Shown here: positions 15,185 through 24,728 of the stretch, in pieces
How the letters are laid out: every line of letters begins with the position of its first letter
Numbering within the stretch: the first letter of the stretch is position 1
Assembly: GCA_028277745.1 (NCBI GenBank)
Contig: JANQFR010000006.1
Coordinates: 1 to 45,904 of the forward strand
Reading direction: 5' to 3'
Length of the DNA stretch: 45,904 bases
Source of the DNA: Phycisphaeraceae bacterium
GTDB taxonomy: Bacteria; Planctomycetota; Phycisphaerae; Phycisphaerales; Phycisphaeraceae
Made by a program: the position numbers and the translations under genes
Notes under the pieces: model-generated
Seen by the model: only the letters and a program-made list of their open reading frames with translations
Told to the model about the DNA's origin: nothing
The model's database searches: none

Positions 15185-16021
15185 ATGAACCGCCCTGTCG
15201 TCCGTCTCGCGTGCACCGCCCTTTTGATCACGATCGGCCCCTGGCTTCACGCCGACGACGCGATCGACCTGGCTGACTACCCTGGCCTCGTCCGCCCCAG
15301 CCGGCAGTTGCAGCTCAGCGTGCCGGCGGACGGGATCCTCAAGGAAATCCTGGTCGACGAAGGCCAGCGTGTCGAAGACGGCGCGGTGGTGGCGCAGATG
15401 AAAGATGACGAGCAGCAGCTGTCGGTCGATGCGGCCAAGCTGCGCGCCGACAGCGACGCCCAGGCCCGGGGCGCCAAAGCGGCGCTCGATGAAGCCCAGA
15501 TCATGCTTGAGCAAGGCGAGAAGCTGCTGCTGACCGACGCCACGAGCGATTGGGAGGTCCGGCGCCTGCGCGTCCAGCGCGATCAGGCCCAGGCCAATTA
15601 CGACTCCGCCCTCGAACAGGCCCGCGAGGCGGAGGTCGTCCTTGACATCCAGAAGGATCGCCTGGACATGCTCAAGATCAAGTCGCCGTTCCCCAGCACG
15701 ATCGTGCGGGTCATGCTGGAGGGCGGAGCCGCGGTCGAGCGGGGCGAAGACTTGATCTTCCTCGCGCAGCTTGACGAGCTTGAAGCGGAGGTTTATCTGC
15801 CGGTGGACGCTTACGGGCAGTTGCTCCTCGGCGCCCCTTACCGCCTCGCGGCCGGCAAGCCGATCAACGCGGAGCTGATCGGCCGCCTCAAGCACGTCGA
15901 CCCGATCATCGACTCGGCGAGCCAGACCTTCCGTTGCGTCTTCACCATCGATAACGCCGACCGCACGCTCCCCGCCGGGTTCACGGTCACGCTGGCCGCG
16001 CTCGACCCGACCGATGAATAA
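15185..16021 (+). CDS. exported HlyD/RND-type periplasmic adaptor
   Basis: The start at 15185 has AAGGAAA 8 bases upstream and begins a signal peptide (MNRPVVRLACTALLITIG...LHADD). The 278-residue mature part is an adaptor: VPADGILKEILVDEGQRV half-motif, a coiled coil of about 85 residues, IKSPFPSTIVRVMLEGGAAVERG second half, then a beta-barrel domain ending LPAGFTVTLAAL. It lacks a membrane anchor, unlike the two HlyD-type partners upstream, so it probably works as a free or lipid-independent periplasmic element. It is the last gene of the operon and converges with the AraC gene 16 bases later. Confidence 0.85.
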   Translation: MNRPVVRLACTALLITIGPWLHADDAIDLADYPGLVRPSRQLQLSVPADGILKEILVDEGQRVEDGAVVAQMKDDEQQLSVDAAKLRADSDAQARGAKAALDEAQIMLEQGEKLLLTDATSDWEVRRLRVQRDQAQANYDSALEQAREAEVVLDIQKDRLDMLKIKSPFPSTIVRVMLEGGAAVERGEDLIFLAQLDELEAEVYLPVDAYGQLLLGAPYRLAAGKPINAELIGRLKHVDPIIDSASQTFRCVFTIDNADRTLPAGFTVTLAALDPTDE

Positions 16022-16037
16022 TCGCGGCGCCGGGTTT

Positions 16038-16853
16038 TCATCGAACGGACCGCCGGAACGCCGTCGGGCTGCGCCCCGTCTTCTGCTTGAACTGCTTCGA
16101 GAAGAAATAGACGTCCCGGTAGCCGAGCATCTCGGCGATCCGCCCGACGGGCAGGTCCGACTCGGTTAACAACAGCTTGGCCTGTTGCAGCCGGGCCTCC
16201 ATGATGAACGTTTGCGGCGCGAGACCGTTCACTTTCCTGAACAGTCGGGTGAAGTGCGCCGCCGTCACGCCCATCCGCCGGGCCATGGCTTCGACCGACG
16301 GCGCCGACGCCGGGTCGGTCCGCAGCGCATGGGTCAACGCGGACATCTCTCTTTCACGCGGCGTCCCCGCGGCGCCCGTGCCCCGCCGGTGGCTGTCGAG
16401 CAGGTCCAGCAACAGCCCGGACAACAGCACGGCGCCCGCCGGGGGCGTCGAGGCCGGGCGCCCCCAGCGTTGATGCCCGACCCGCGGCGTCATCGCCACG
16501 ATCCGGTGCATCACCGACTCGACATACCCGACATCGCGCACGTTAAAAAACTCCGGCGGATCGATCGCGGTCAACGGCTTGAAATGGATGTAGGTGAACC
16601 CCAACTCGTCGCCGGCCTCCAGCCCCGCGTCGTAAACGCCCCCGGGGCGCATCCACACACAAAACCCCGGGCGCATCTCGTGCAGGCGGTCCCTGCCCCG
16701 CATCCACCCCCGCCCTCTCCAGACCAGCCAAAGCTCATGGTCGCGCAGGTTGGCCGAGGCCTCCGGCGGCCGCGACCAGCCCCCGCTCACGCGCAGGCGG
16801 CCGCACGGGTGGTGAAGCCGCACCGGCAAAGCCATTTTGACCGCGTTACGCAT
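16038..16853 (-). CDS. AraC-family transcriptional regulator
   Basis: The 271-residue protein has an N-terminal cupin-like sensing domain (DHELWLVWRGRGWM, FCVWMRPGGVYDA, FTYIHFKPL) and a C-terminal double helix-turn-helix. The second helix pair, VGRIAEMLGYRDVYFFSKQFKQ, and the ending GRSPTAFRRS are diagnostic of AraC. It is transcribed away from the FAD oxidoreductase at 16965, which is its most likely target. Regulators of this form usually respond to a sugar or sugar-derived ligand; the ligand is not known. Confidence 0.9.
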   Translation of the reverse strand: MRNAVKMALPVRLHHPCGRLRVSGGWSRPPEASANLRDHELWLVWRGRGWMRGRDRLHEMRPGFCVWMRPGGVYDAGLEAGDELGFTYIHFKPLTAIDPPEFFNVRDVGYVESVMHRIVAMTPRVGHQRWGRPASTPPAGAVLLSGLLLDLLDSHRRGTGAAGTPREREMSALTHALRTDPASAPSVEAMARRMGVTAAHFTRLFRKVNGLAPQTFIMEARLQQAKLLLTESDLPVGRIAEMLGYRDVYFFSKQFKQKTGRSPTAFRRSVR

Positions 16854-16868
16854 ATATCAAATAAATAC

Positions 16869-16878
16869 AAATTTGTGT
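16869..16878. promoter_or_regulatory. 10-base palindrome in a divergent promoter region
   Basis: ACAAATTTGT is a perfect palindrome in the AT-rich 111-base gap between the AraC gene and the FAD oxidoreductase, 16 bases from the AraC start. It could be an operator for either promoter. AraC proteins usually bind direct repeats, so the link to this regulator is weak. Confidence 0.3.
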
Positions 16879-16964
16879 TGCGTCCGTCCATTGCTATTTT
16901 TAACGTTTTTCTTAAATTAAATGGTCGATCAGGCTTTTATGGGTTAATTCAAGGAAATTTAATC

Positions 16965-18854
16965 ATGCCAAATGCGCCTCAGGCCACTCTCGCTCATGTT
17001 CAACACGACGCGGAGGTCTGCGTGATCGGCGGGGGCATGGCGGGGATGTGCGCGGCGATCGCGGCGGCGCGGCGCGGGGCCAAGACGGTGCTGATCCACG
17101 ACCGCCCCGTCCTCGGCGGCAACGCCTCGTCCGAGGTCCGCATGTGGATCTGCGGCGCGCACGGGCGCAACAACAAGGAAACCGGCCTCCTCGAAGAGAT
17201 CCAGCTCGATAACTGCCGGTTGAATCCAACCGGCAACTATTCGCTCTGGGACGCGGTGCTTTACGCCAAGTGCGCTTTCTGCCCCAACCTCACGCTGTTG
17301 CTCGACTGCTCGTGCAACGACGCGGTGATGGAGCCGGACGGCCAGCGGATCGCCGCGGTCAAGGCGTGGCAGCTGACGAGCCAGACGCCGCACACCGTTG
17401 CGGCCCGGGTGTTCATCGACTGCTCGGGCGACAGCATCCTCATCCCCCTCACCGGCGCCCACTACCGCCAGGGCCGGGAGGCCCGGCATGAGTTTGATGA
17501 AGACATCGAACCTCAGGCGGCGGACCTGAGGACAATGGGCAACTCCCTGCTGATCCAGGCCCGCGAGACCGACGAACCTCAGCCCTTCACCCCCCCGCCG
17601 TGGGCGTACAAGTTTCTCGACGAGTCCGACCTACCCAACCGCAACGCCGGCGTCCGCGGCCACAACTTCTGGTGGCTCGAACTCGGCGGGCTCGACGACA
17701 CGATCCGGGACGCCCAGGCGATCCGGCACGAGCTGACCCGCGTCGCCTTCGGCGTCTGGGACTTCATCAAGAACCACAGCCCCAAACGCGCCGACGCGGA
17801 AAACTGGACCCTCGAATGGGCCGGCTCGCTCCCGGGCAAACGCGAGAACCGCCGCTATGTCGGCGACCACATCCTCACCCAGAACGATGTCCGGGACGGC
17901 GGCCGCTTCGACGACCTGATCGCCTACGGCGGGTGGTCCATGGACGACCACCACCCCGCCGGCCTGCTTTACCCGGGCAAGCCGACGATCTTCCACCCCG
18001 CCCCCTCGCCTTACGGCATCCCGTACCGGTGCCTGTATTCGGGCAACATCACCAACCTGTTCTGCGCCGGCCGCAACATCAGCGTCACGCACGCGGCGCT
18101 ATCCTCCACGCGGGTCATGGCGACCTGCGCCATGATCGGCCAGGCCGCGGGCACGGCCGCCGCGATGTGCGTCGCCGAACGCCGCCTGCCGCGGGACCTC
18201 TACCCGCAACGCATCCCCGACCTGCAGCAGCAGCTCATCGACGATGACTGCTACCTGCCCGGCGTCTCCCGTCGGGTGGATGAGTTGACCCAGCAGGCCC
18301 GGGGCGCCGCGGCGCTTGCTCCGCTGCGTAACGGGGACGAACGGCCCATCGGCGATGATCCGAATGGGGCCGTCCTGAATCGGGGCGAAGCGGCCGAGTA
18401 CCGCTGGTCGTCGCCGGTTCACGTCGGTGGCGTTCGGCTGGTCTTCGACAGCAATCTCAACCACGCGAAAAAGATGCCCTGCTCCATTCCCCGCCGGGGC
18501 AATGACTGCCCGGTTCCTCCGCAGATGACCCGGGGTTTCCGGATCGAGGCGGATCGTGGAGACGGCCGTTGGGAAACCGTCCACCGGGAAGCCGCGAACC
18601 ATCAACGTCTGGTGCGTCTGCCGCTGCGGGTGCAGGCGGCGGGCCTGCGGTTCGTCCCGGAGGAGACCTGGGGCGCCGACGCCTGCCGTCTCTTCACGTT
18701 TGAAGCGCTCGCACAAGCCCCCTTGACGCGTCCTGAGCCGCCGGACGGTCCGCGGTATCGGGAGGTCCGGGCCGAGGTTCCCGCCGAGGACCTCGCGGCG
18801 CCTGACAGCGGCCTTGAACAAGGCGGTCACGCCCGGGCGACCGTGGGCGCCTGA
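16965..18854 (+). CDS. FAD-dependent oxidoreductase (FAD_oxidored type) with C-terminal beta domain
   Basis: The start at 16965 follows AAGGAAA; the frame stays open far upstream but that part is antisense to the AraC gene. The 629-residue protein opens with a dinucleotide-binding fold, VCVIGGGMAGMCAAIAAARRG (GGGMAG at 22-27), then GGNASSEVRMWICGAHG, a signature of the FAD_oxidored family. CAGRNISVTHAALSSTRVM gives the late FAD contact, and residues after about 460 look like a carbohydrate-binding-type beta domain. These enzymes are abundant in planctomycetes near sugar-use genes, but reactions are mostly unassigned. No signal peptide is present. Confidence 0.87.
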   Translation: MPNAPQATLAHVQHDAEVCVIGGGMAGMCAAIAAARRGAKTVLIHDRPVLGGNASSEVRMWICGAHGRNNKETGLLEEIQLDNCRLNPTGNYSLWDAVLYAKCAFCPNLTLLLDCSCNDAVMEPDGQRIAAVKAWQLTSQTPHTVAARVFIDCSGDSILIPLTGAHYRQGREARHEFDEDIEPQAADLRTMGNSLLIQARETDEPQPFTPPPWAYKFLDESDLPNRNAGVRGHNFWWLELGGLDDTIRDAQAIRHELTRVAFGVWDFIKNHSPKRADAENWTLEWAGSLPGKRENRRYVGDHILTQNDVRDGGRFDDLIAYGGWSMDDHHPAGLLYPGKPTIFHPAPSPYGIPYRCLYSGNITNLFCAGRNISVTHAALSSTRVMATCAMIGQAAGTAAAMCVAERRLPRDLYPQRIPDLQQQLIDDDCYLPGVSRRVDELTQQARGAAALAPLRNGDERPIGDDPNGAVLNRGEAAEYRWSSPVHVGGVRLVFDSNLNHAKKMPCSIPRRGNDCPVPPQMTRGFRIEADRGDGRWETVHREAANHQRLVRLPLRVQAAGLRFVPEETWGADACRLFTFEALAQAPLTRPEPPDGPRYREVRAEVPAEDLAAPDSGLEQGGHARATVGA

Positions 18855-18867
18855 TGGGCGAGCATGC

Positions 18868-21800
18868 TTAGTCCAGGCCCGGCGCAAAGCCTCGCCGCAT
18901 GGTGTTCTCGGTGCAGGCGCGGGGGTGCACGAAGTGCAACAGGTACTCCCGGCCGCCGGCCTTGGCGCCGCCCCCGGAGTGGCCGAACCCGCCGAAAGGC
19001 TGGCGGCCGACCAGGGCGCCGGTGCAGCCGCGGTTGAGATACAGGTTGCCGACGCGGAACCGTCGACGCGCTTCCTCGAGATGCGACGGCGTGCGGCTGT
19101 AGACGCCGCCGGTCAGCCGATACGGCGTCTGGTTGGCGATCTTCAAGGCGTCCCGGAAATCCGCCGCGCGCATGACCGCCAGCACCGGGCCGAAGATCTC
19201 TTCGTTCGCCAACCGGTGATCCGGCTGCACATCGGCAAACACGTGGGGCGGCGCGTAAGGCTTGCCGACCCGTTTCGCCAAGCCGGTCGGCACAGAGCCG
19301 GCGTACGCCAGCGACGCCTCGGTTTTTCCGTGCTCGACGCACCGCATGACCTTCTCGAACGCTTCCGTGTCAATCAACGGCCCCACGTCGGTTCCCGGGT
19401 CCATGGGGTCCCCGATGGTCAGGGACGCCGTGGCGTCGATGAAGCGTTTTTGAAAGCTATCGAACGTGGAGCCGACCACGATCACCCTGCTGCAAGCCGA
19501 GCACTTCTGGCCGGCATAACTGAAGGCGGACTGCCTGACGCCGAGCACGGCTTCATCGAGGTCGGCCGTCTCGTCAACGATGATCGCGTTTTTCCCGCCC
19601 ATCTCGCAGACCAGGCGTTTGAGGTGGTGCTGCCCCTCGCGGACCTCGCCGGCGGCGGCGGAGATATCAAACCCCACCTCGCGTGAGCCGGTAAACGCCA
19701 CCACGCCGACCCGCGGGTCGCGCACCAACGCGGCGCCGACGATGTGGCCGACGCCCGGCAGCAGTTGCAGCGCCTCGTGCGGCACGCCGGCGTCCCAGAA
19801 GATCTCGCACATCCGCAGGGCCACGCCGGGGGTCTGCTCCGCCGGCTTGACGATCACCGTGTTGCCGCAGGCCAGCGCTGCGGACGTCATGCCGGCGCAG
19901 ATCGCCAGCGGGAAGTTCCACGGGCTGATCACCGCCGCGACGCCGACGGGCTGATGCCAGTGGTGGTTCAGTTCGCCGATGTATGCGCCCAGCCGTTGCG
20001 GCTCAAACAAACCCACCGCTTCCCGTGAATAAAACCGGCAGAAGTCGATCGCCTCACAGACATCGGCGTCGGCCTCGCGCCACGTCTTCCCGGCTTCGCG
20101 GATGATGAGGCCCGCCAGCGCGTCGCGCTGCGCCGCTATGGCGTCCGCCGCGGCGTTCAACCGTTGCGCACGGCCGCGGGCGTCGGCGTCGCTCCACGGG
20201 CCCGAGGCCTCAACCGCCAACGAAACCGCGTCCGCGGCGTCCGCCTCGGTTCCGTCGTGGGGAACCTCGGGCGGCTCCGAGCGTTGGATCGCCAAAGCGA
20301 ACGCCTGACGTTGAGCGGCGTCGCTGAAATCACGCCACGGCTCGTTCATAAACGGGCGGCCGTCGCCCACGCCGGCCTGGGCTTCGGACAGTTGATGACG
20401 CTCCGGGGCGTTGCGGATCAACACGATTCCCGGGTCTTCTGACGCGTCTTCCGGGTGGTCATGCGGCGAAGCCAGCAGCGACTCCGGAGACGGCCGGGCG
20501 CCTCGGCTGCTGAGCAGCCAGGATTCGTTGGACGTGTTCTCCAGCAGGCGACGCACCAGGTAAGCCATGCCGGGGATCAGTTCACCCACCGGGGCATAGA
20601 CCCGGACCCGGTCGCCGTTTTCAACCAGCGCACGTTTCAGGTCTCCGGCCATCCCCTCGAGCATCTGATACTCCAAAGCGGACGGCGGCAACCCCTCCGC
20701 GCGCAGCACCGCTTTCGCCCACGCGATCGAGCGCAGGTTATGGGAGCCCAGCGCCAGTTTCACGCCGCTTTCATCGGCCGACCGCGGCGTCGACCGGAGC
20801 AGCCGCTGGGCGATCCTTTCAAAACAGGCGTCGGTGTCACGCTTGCGGCTCCAGACCGGGACCGGCCACCCCATCTGCTCGGCATGGATGGTCTCCTGGT
20901 CCCAGTACGCCCCTTTAATCAACCGGACGGTGACCTGCCTTCCGACGCTTTTTGACCAGTTGATCAACCGTTCGGCGTCGTCCTCGGCGCATCGCAGGTA
21001 GGCCTGCAACGCGATCCCAGCGTCAAAGTCGATGGACTCGCAGCACCGCATGAAGAGAGCCAACGTCAGGTCTTTCAGGGCATGGTGCTCCATATCAAAA
21101 TTGATGAAAACACCTCTGGCCGCCGCCGCATCGAGGATCGGCCGAACGGCGTGGAACAGCCGATCAACCGAGCCGTCGAAGTCGGCTTCGTTGATGCGGG
21201 CGCTCAGTGCGCTCACCTTGATGGAGACATTGCACCGCGGGATCGGGCCAAGGTGATCTTTCATCAACCCGGGCGCATCCGGCCAGGCCGCGGTGGCCTG
21301 CGGTAACCGATCGGCGAGATCGAGATAGCGGTGCTGGTACGCCTCGGCTTCCGCGTCGCTGACGCATGTTTCGCCGAGCAGATCGAGCGAGAACCCCATG
21401 CCCGCCTCCCACCATTCGCCCAGGCGGGGGAGTGCGGACGCCGCGTCCCGACCCGCGATGAACGATCGGGCCATGGCTTCGATCTGCGACCCGACCGCTT
21501 TCAACAGCGCACGTTTGGCGAGCCCACCCGCCCGTACGCCGTAGCCGATCGCCGTCGGCGGATGCACGCCGGGTTGAGTCAGATAATCGGTCAGCACACG
21601 GTGCGCCAGTTCGGGGTCTTTGAGCGTGGGAAAGACATCGACCAGCCGAAACATCTGAACCTTGAACGCGGGGTCGGCCATGACCCATTCCATCAGGCCC
21701 TGGCGCCACGAGCCGGGCCGCGCCGAGGTGCGGCGTTGTTGACTCAACTTGTCCCATAACCCGGACCCGATGCGGAACGCGTCTGATTCCAGGCCGTTGA

Positions 21801-21882
21801 CCGAGTCCGCCTCAAGGCCCGCAAGGCGTCCGGCCGCTGCGGGCTCGGCCGTGTCGTTCGTTTTTCTACGCAGCCAATCCAT
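18868..21882 (-). CDS. putA: bifunctional proline dehydrogenase / glutamate-semialdehyde dehydrogenase
   Basis: The 1004-residue protein matches the short type of PutA without the DNA-binding domain. The N-terminal half is the FAD barrel that oxidises proline (FINFDMEHHALKDLTL, VRLIKGAYWDQE, ALEYQMLEGM). The C-terminal half is an NAD-dependent aldehyde dehydrogenase with SPWNFPLAI, catalytic Glu in VCEMGGKNA, catalytic Cys in AGQKCSACSR, and EEIFGPVLAV. Together they convert proline to glutamate. The gene stands alone, converging with the FAD oxidoreductase 13 bases away, and no PutP or regulator is adjacent. Confidence 0.96.
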   Translation of the reverse strand: MDWLRRKTNDTAEPAAAGRLAGLEADSVNGLESDAFRIGSGLWDKLSQQRRTSARPGSWRQGLMEWVMADPAFKVQMFRLVDVFPTLKDPELAHRVLTDYLTQPGVHPPTAIGYGVRAGGLAKRALLKAVGSQIEAMARSFIAGRDAASALPRLGEWWEAGMGFSLDLLGETCVSDAEAEAYQHRYLDLADRLPQATAAWPDAPGLMKDHLGPIPRCNVSIKVSALSARINEADFDGSVDRLFHAVRPILDAAAARGVFINFDMEHHALKDLTLALFMRCCESIDFDAGIALQAYLRCAEDDAERLINWSKSVGRQVTVRLIKGAYWDQETIHAEQMGWPVPVWSRKRDTDACFERIAQRLLRSTPRSADESGVKLALGSHNLRSIAWAKAVLRAEGLPPSALEYQMLEGMAGDLKRALVENGDRVRVYAPVGELIPGMAYLVRRLLENTSNESWLLSSRGARPSPESLLASPHDHPEDASEDPGIVLIRNAPERHQLSEAQAGVGDGRPFMNEPWRDFSDAAQRQAFALAIQRSEPPEVPHDGTEADAADAVSLAVEASGPWSDADARGRAQRLNAAADAIAAQRDALAGLIIREAGKTWREADADVCEAIDFCRFYSREAVGLFEPQRLGAYIGELNHHWHQPVGVAAVISPWNFPLAICAGMTSAALACGNTVIVKPAEQTPGVALRMCEIFWDAGVPHEALQLLPGVGHIVGAALVRDPRVGVVAFTGSREVGFDISAAAGEVREGQHHLKRLVCEMGGKNAIIVDETADLDEAVLGVRQSAFSYAGQKCSACSRVIVVGSTFDSFQKRFIDATASLTIGDPMDPGTDVGPLIDTEAFEKVMRCVEHGKTEASLAYAGSVPTGLAKRVGKPYAPPHVFADVQPDHRLANEEIFGPVLAVMRAADFRDALKIANQTPYRLTGGVYSRTPSHLEEARRRFRVGNLYLNRGCTGALVGRQPFGGFGHSGGGAKAGGREYLLHFVHPRACTENTMRRGFAPGLD

Positions 21883-22025
21883 CCGTATGGCTCCATTCCC
21901 GCGCCAATCGTCCCGGGCCGCGGTCCACTCAATCTATACCCGCATCTCGGGGTCAATCAAGACACTCAAGCCCACAAGACGTTAAACGTCATCGGTGAGG
22001 CGGTGTTGGTAGAATAGGGGCCATC

Positions 22026-22109
22026 GCGGGCGTGGCGGAACTGGCAGACGCGATAGGTTTAGGTCCTATTGGCCGCAAGGCCGTGCAGGTTCGAGTCCTG
22101 TCGCCCGCA
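22026..22109 (+). tRNA. tRNA-Leu(UAG)
   Basis: Acceptor GCGGGCG/CGCCCGC, anticodon loop TTTAGGT (anticodon TAG), a long variable arm TGGCCGCAAGGCCGT and T-arm GCAGG-TTCGAGT-CCTGT with discriminator A give a normal class II leucine tRNA of 84 bases. It contrasts with the short UAA-anticodon tRNA at 8232-8305. Confidence 0.96.
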
Positions 22110-22131
22110 TTAAGACATGAAGGCGGTTTCT

Positions 22132-22302
22132 ATGAAACATATCGCTCTACTGGTGTTGTGCCTGGCGCTTTTGTCGGCTTGCAAAGGCCCGCTCGACGAC
22201 GGCTATGACAACCGGCCCGAGGGCGAGGCGCCGCGTGACAGCATCCAGGGGCTGGAGCGCGAGAGCCTGATTGCCGATGACCCGGAGCCGGGCGCCAGGT
22301 AG
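22132..22302 (+). CDS. small lipoprotein
   Basis: The ATG at 22132 follows AAGGCGG and gives a 56-residue protein with a lipoprotein signal: MKHIALLVLCLALLSACKG, lipobox LSAC. The remaining 39 residues are acidic, polar and probably disordered. It lies 22 bases after the tRNA-Leu, with no promoter visible between, so it may be read from the tRNA promoter. The function is unknown. Confidence 0.7.
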   Translation: MKHIALLVLCLALLSACKGPLDDGYDNRPEGEAPRDSIQGLERESLIADDPEPGAR

Positions 22303-22340
22303 CCGGGCCTTCCACGGCACACGCCGCAGTGTGTCTGGGG

Positions 22341-23786
22341 TCACCTCGCCACGGCGCGGTAGAAGGGATCGGGCTGGAGATCGTCTACTAAAAGCCCGTC
22401 GGACGGCATCCCCAACACATCCAACGCGGCCGCGGCGGCGCGATAACCGCTGCGGACCGCGCCCTCCATGGTGGCGGGCCAACCCGTGCGGGTCCAGTCG
22501 CCGGCGAGGATCAGGTTGCAGATCGCGCCGGTCGCGTCGGGGCGGATCGCGTCCAGGCCGGGGCGGACCGCAAACGTCGCACGCTTTTCCTTGACCACGC
22601 GTCCATGCACCAACGCAGCGTTCCGGACGGCGGGGATCATCTTCTGCAATTCACTCACCGCGAGGCTGATGATCGCTTCGGCGGGTTGGTCCGCCAACTC
22701 GTGCGCAGCACTGACGACGCAATGCAGGTGTTGGGCTCCCTCGCCGCCGGCGCTGAGATCGGCGCCCTTGTTGAACACCCACTGGATAGGCGATTCCTGG
22801 AAGATCAGGTGCGGCAGACGCATGACCGGGGAACGGTCAAGCGTACGGAAGCACAGGTGGATACCGACGATGGGGCTGACGGTGATCTCGTTCAAACGTT
22901 GGAGGCGTTCGTCGTCACGGCGCATCGCGTCGTCACTGAGCTTGTGAAGCCGATCGAAAGGCGCCGCGGAGATGAACACATCGCCGTCGACGATCTCGCC
23001 GCTACGCAGTTTCAAGCCGGCGACACGGCGGTCCCGGTAAATGAACGCCTCGGCCCCGGTCTGCAGCAGGAGCCGGCCGCCGGCAGCGCGGATGATCCGC
23101 TCAGCCGGGTCATACAGTTCAACCAGCGGCACGGACGACAACCCCATCTCATACGCAACGGGATGATTGAGAAACCCTTCCTGAAACACCTGCAGAGCGT
23201 ATTTGGCGGAGACGTTTTCCAGCGTCTCGTTGCACGCGCTGACGATGACGACTTCCCAATAGCGTTTGACGGCGCCGTCCGGTTGCCGCCGACGCCTGAG
23301 CCAGTCGGCGAACGACTCCCGATCCAAGGCGTCGCGCTCGCGACGGCTGGTCCGCATGATGGCGATCATCGCTCGGCTGATCGCGATTTTTTCGTGCGGG
23401 GTGAGCAGTTTGAAACGGATCATGGCCCGGGTCATGTGTAGGGGCGCCGGCATGTCCTCGGCCTCGAGCGTATCGACCTCACCGGCCCGGTTCGCCCAGT
23501 AAAGCCGGCGGCTCCAAACGATGCGATCCTCAACGCCGAGGCGCTGATAGAGGTCGATCAGGTTCGTACAGCATCTCATCAGGACGTGCTGACAATTGTC
23601 GAGCAGGGTCTGGCTGGTCGGGTCGACGAAACTGGTGGCACGGCCCCCCAGGCGCATACGGGTCTCGATGACGGCGGCGGGGACCCGCCGCTCCGCCAGC
23701 CGGACGGCGGCGGCCAGACCGGCCAATCCGCCGCCCACGATCACCACCCGGGGAGCGACGGACGGGTTGGTGGGGGAAAGGGTCAT
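22341..23786 (-). CDS. hpnE: hydroxysqualene dehydroxylase HpnE (FAD)
   Basis: The 481-residue flavoprotein has VVIVGGGLAGLAAAVRLAER near the N-terminus, then RLGGRATSF, LLDNCQHVLMRCC typical of HpnE, and a late LILAGDWTRTGWPATMEGA FAD contact. In the HpnCDE route it reduces hydroxysqualene to squalene. The ATG at 23786 is preferred over a TTG two codons earlier. It is the last gene of the nnrE-hpnC-hpnD-hpnE run, 24 bases after hpnD. No squalene-hopene cyclase is in the window, so the end product (hopanoid, sterol or C30 carotenoid) cannot be decided. Confidence 0.92.
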   Translation of the reverse strand: MTLSPTNPSVAPRVVIVGGGLAGLAAAVRLAERRVPAAVIETRMRLGGRATSFVDPTSQTLLDNCQHVLMRCCTNLIDLYQRLGVEDRIVWSRRLYWANRAGEVDTLEAEDMPAPLHMTRAMIRFKLLTPHEKIAISRAMIAIMRTSRRERDALDRESFADWLRRRRQPDGAVKRYWEVVIVSACNETLENVSAKYALQVFQEGFLNHPVAYEMGLSSVPLVELYDPAERIIRAAGGRLLLQTGAEAFIYRDRRVAGLKLRSGEIVDGDVFISAAPFDRLHKLSDDAMRRDDERLQRLNEITVSPIVGIHLCFRTLDRSPVMRLPHLIFQESPIQWVFNKGADLSAGGEGAQHLHCVVSAAHELADQPAEAIISLAVSELQKMIPAVRNAALVHGRVVKEKRATFAVRPGLDAIRPDATGAICNLILAGDWTRTGWPATMEGAVRSGYRAAAAALDVLGMPSDGLLVDDLQPDPFYRAVAR

Positions 23787-23816
23787 GACCAATCGTACAC
23801 CATTGCGGCTCGAAGG

Positions 23817-24728
23817 CTACGCCCAGGATTTTTTCCAGGTCGCCTGCAGGGCGAGGCCGAGTTTCTGAAAGCTGCTGAGACGGATCCGCGAGGTCATCAC
23901 GCGGCGTGGGTTGGCGGCGATCTGGTCAAGCAAGCCGCGGTAGATCCGCATCATCGCCCAGCAGGTGGCGCGGGAGTCGGGATCGATATGCTGCTCGAGG
24001 GTCGCGGACATCGCGTAGTAGCTCTGGGCGCGTTCGATCTGATAGGTCATCAAGCGATCGAAGCGTTCATTGACAACGCCGCCGAGCAGGTCGTCCTCGG
24101 TATAGTTAAAACGCTCGAGGTCTTCACGGGGCAGGTAGATGCGACCCCGAGCGGCGTCTTCGGCCAGGTCGCGAAGGATATTGGTGAGTTGCAGCGCAAC
24201 GCCGCGGTACTCGGCGAGCTGGCGTGTGGCGGCGTCGCCGTCGAACCCCCAGATGCTGATGCAGACCAGACCCACAACCGAAGCGACCTTGTAGCAGTAA
24301 TCATATAGCTCGTTGAAATCCGCGTACCGCCTCTTGAAGAGATCGTCAACCTGTCCGTTAAGCATGGCGTGCATGTAACTCGGATCCACCGGGTAAGCGC
24401 ACATGACATGACGAAACGCGGGCCAATACGGGGCGTCCGGCAACGGCCCGTCCGCGCCCTGACGGAGCACCTGATCCATGGTGTGGCGGAACGATTCGAT
24501 GCGGGCCTTACGCTCCTGCGATGGCGTCGGGGCCGCCTCATCACCGTCGGCCAGATCGTCGCAAGCGCGCATGAAGGCGTAGATCGCGTAGACCGCCGAG
24601 CGTTTGGGCTCGGGGGTGAGTTTCAAGCCGTAGTAGAAATTTCGGGCGCAGGACCGGGCGATACGGTGACAGTAATCGAAGGAGGCCTGAACATCCGGCG
24701 TGATGGGCGGGGCGGGAGCGTTACGCAT
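23817..24728 (-). CDS. hpnD: presqualene diphosphate synthase HpnD
   Basis: The 303-residue product is a trans-isoprenyl diphosphate synthase of the squalene/phytoene synthase family. Both Asp-rich motifs are present: YAIYAFMRACDDLADGDE and LTNILRDLAEDAARGRIYLP (written in pieces LTNILRDLAED and GRIYLP). HpnD joins two farnesyl diphosphates to presqualene diphosphate. Its first 8 bases overlap the end of hpnC, consistent with one transcript. Confidence 0.92.
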   Translation of the reverse strand: MRNAPAPPITPDVQASFDYCHRIARSCARNFYYGLKLTPEPKRSAVYAIYAFMRACDDLADGDEAAPTPSQERKARIESFRHTMDQVLRQGADGPLPDAPYWPAFRHVMCAYPVDPSYMHAMLNGQVDDLFKRRYADFNELYDYCYKVASVVGLVCISIWGFDGDAATRQLAEYRGVALQLTNILRDLAEDAARGRIYLPREDLERFNYTEDDLLGGVVNERFDRLMTYQIERAQSYYAMSATLEQHIDPDSRATCWAMMRIYRGLLDQIAANPRRVMTSRIRLSSFQKLGLALQATWKKSWA

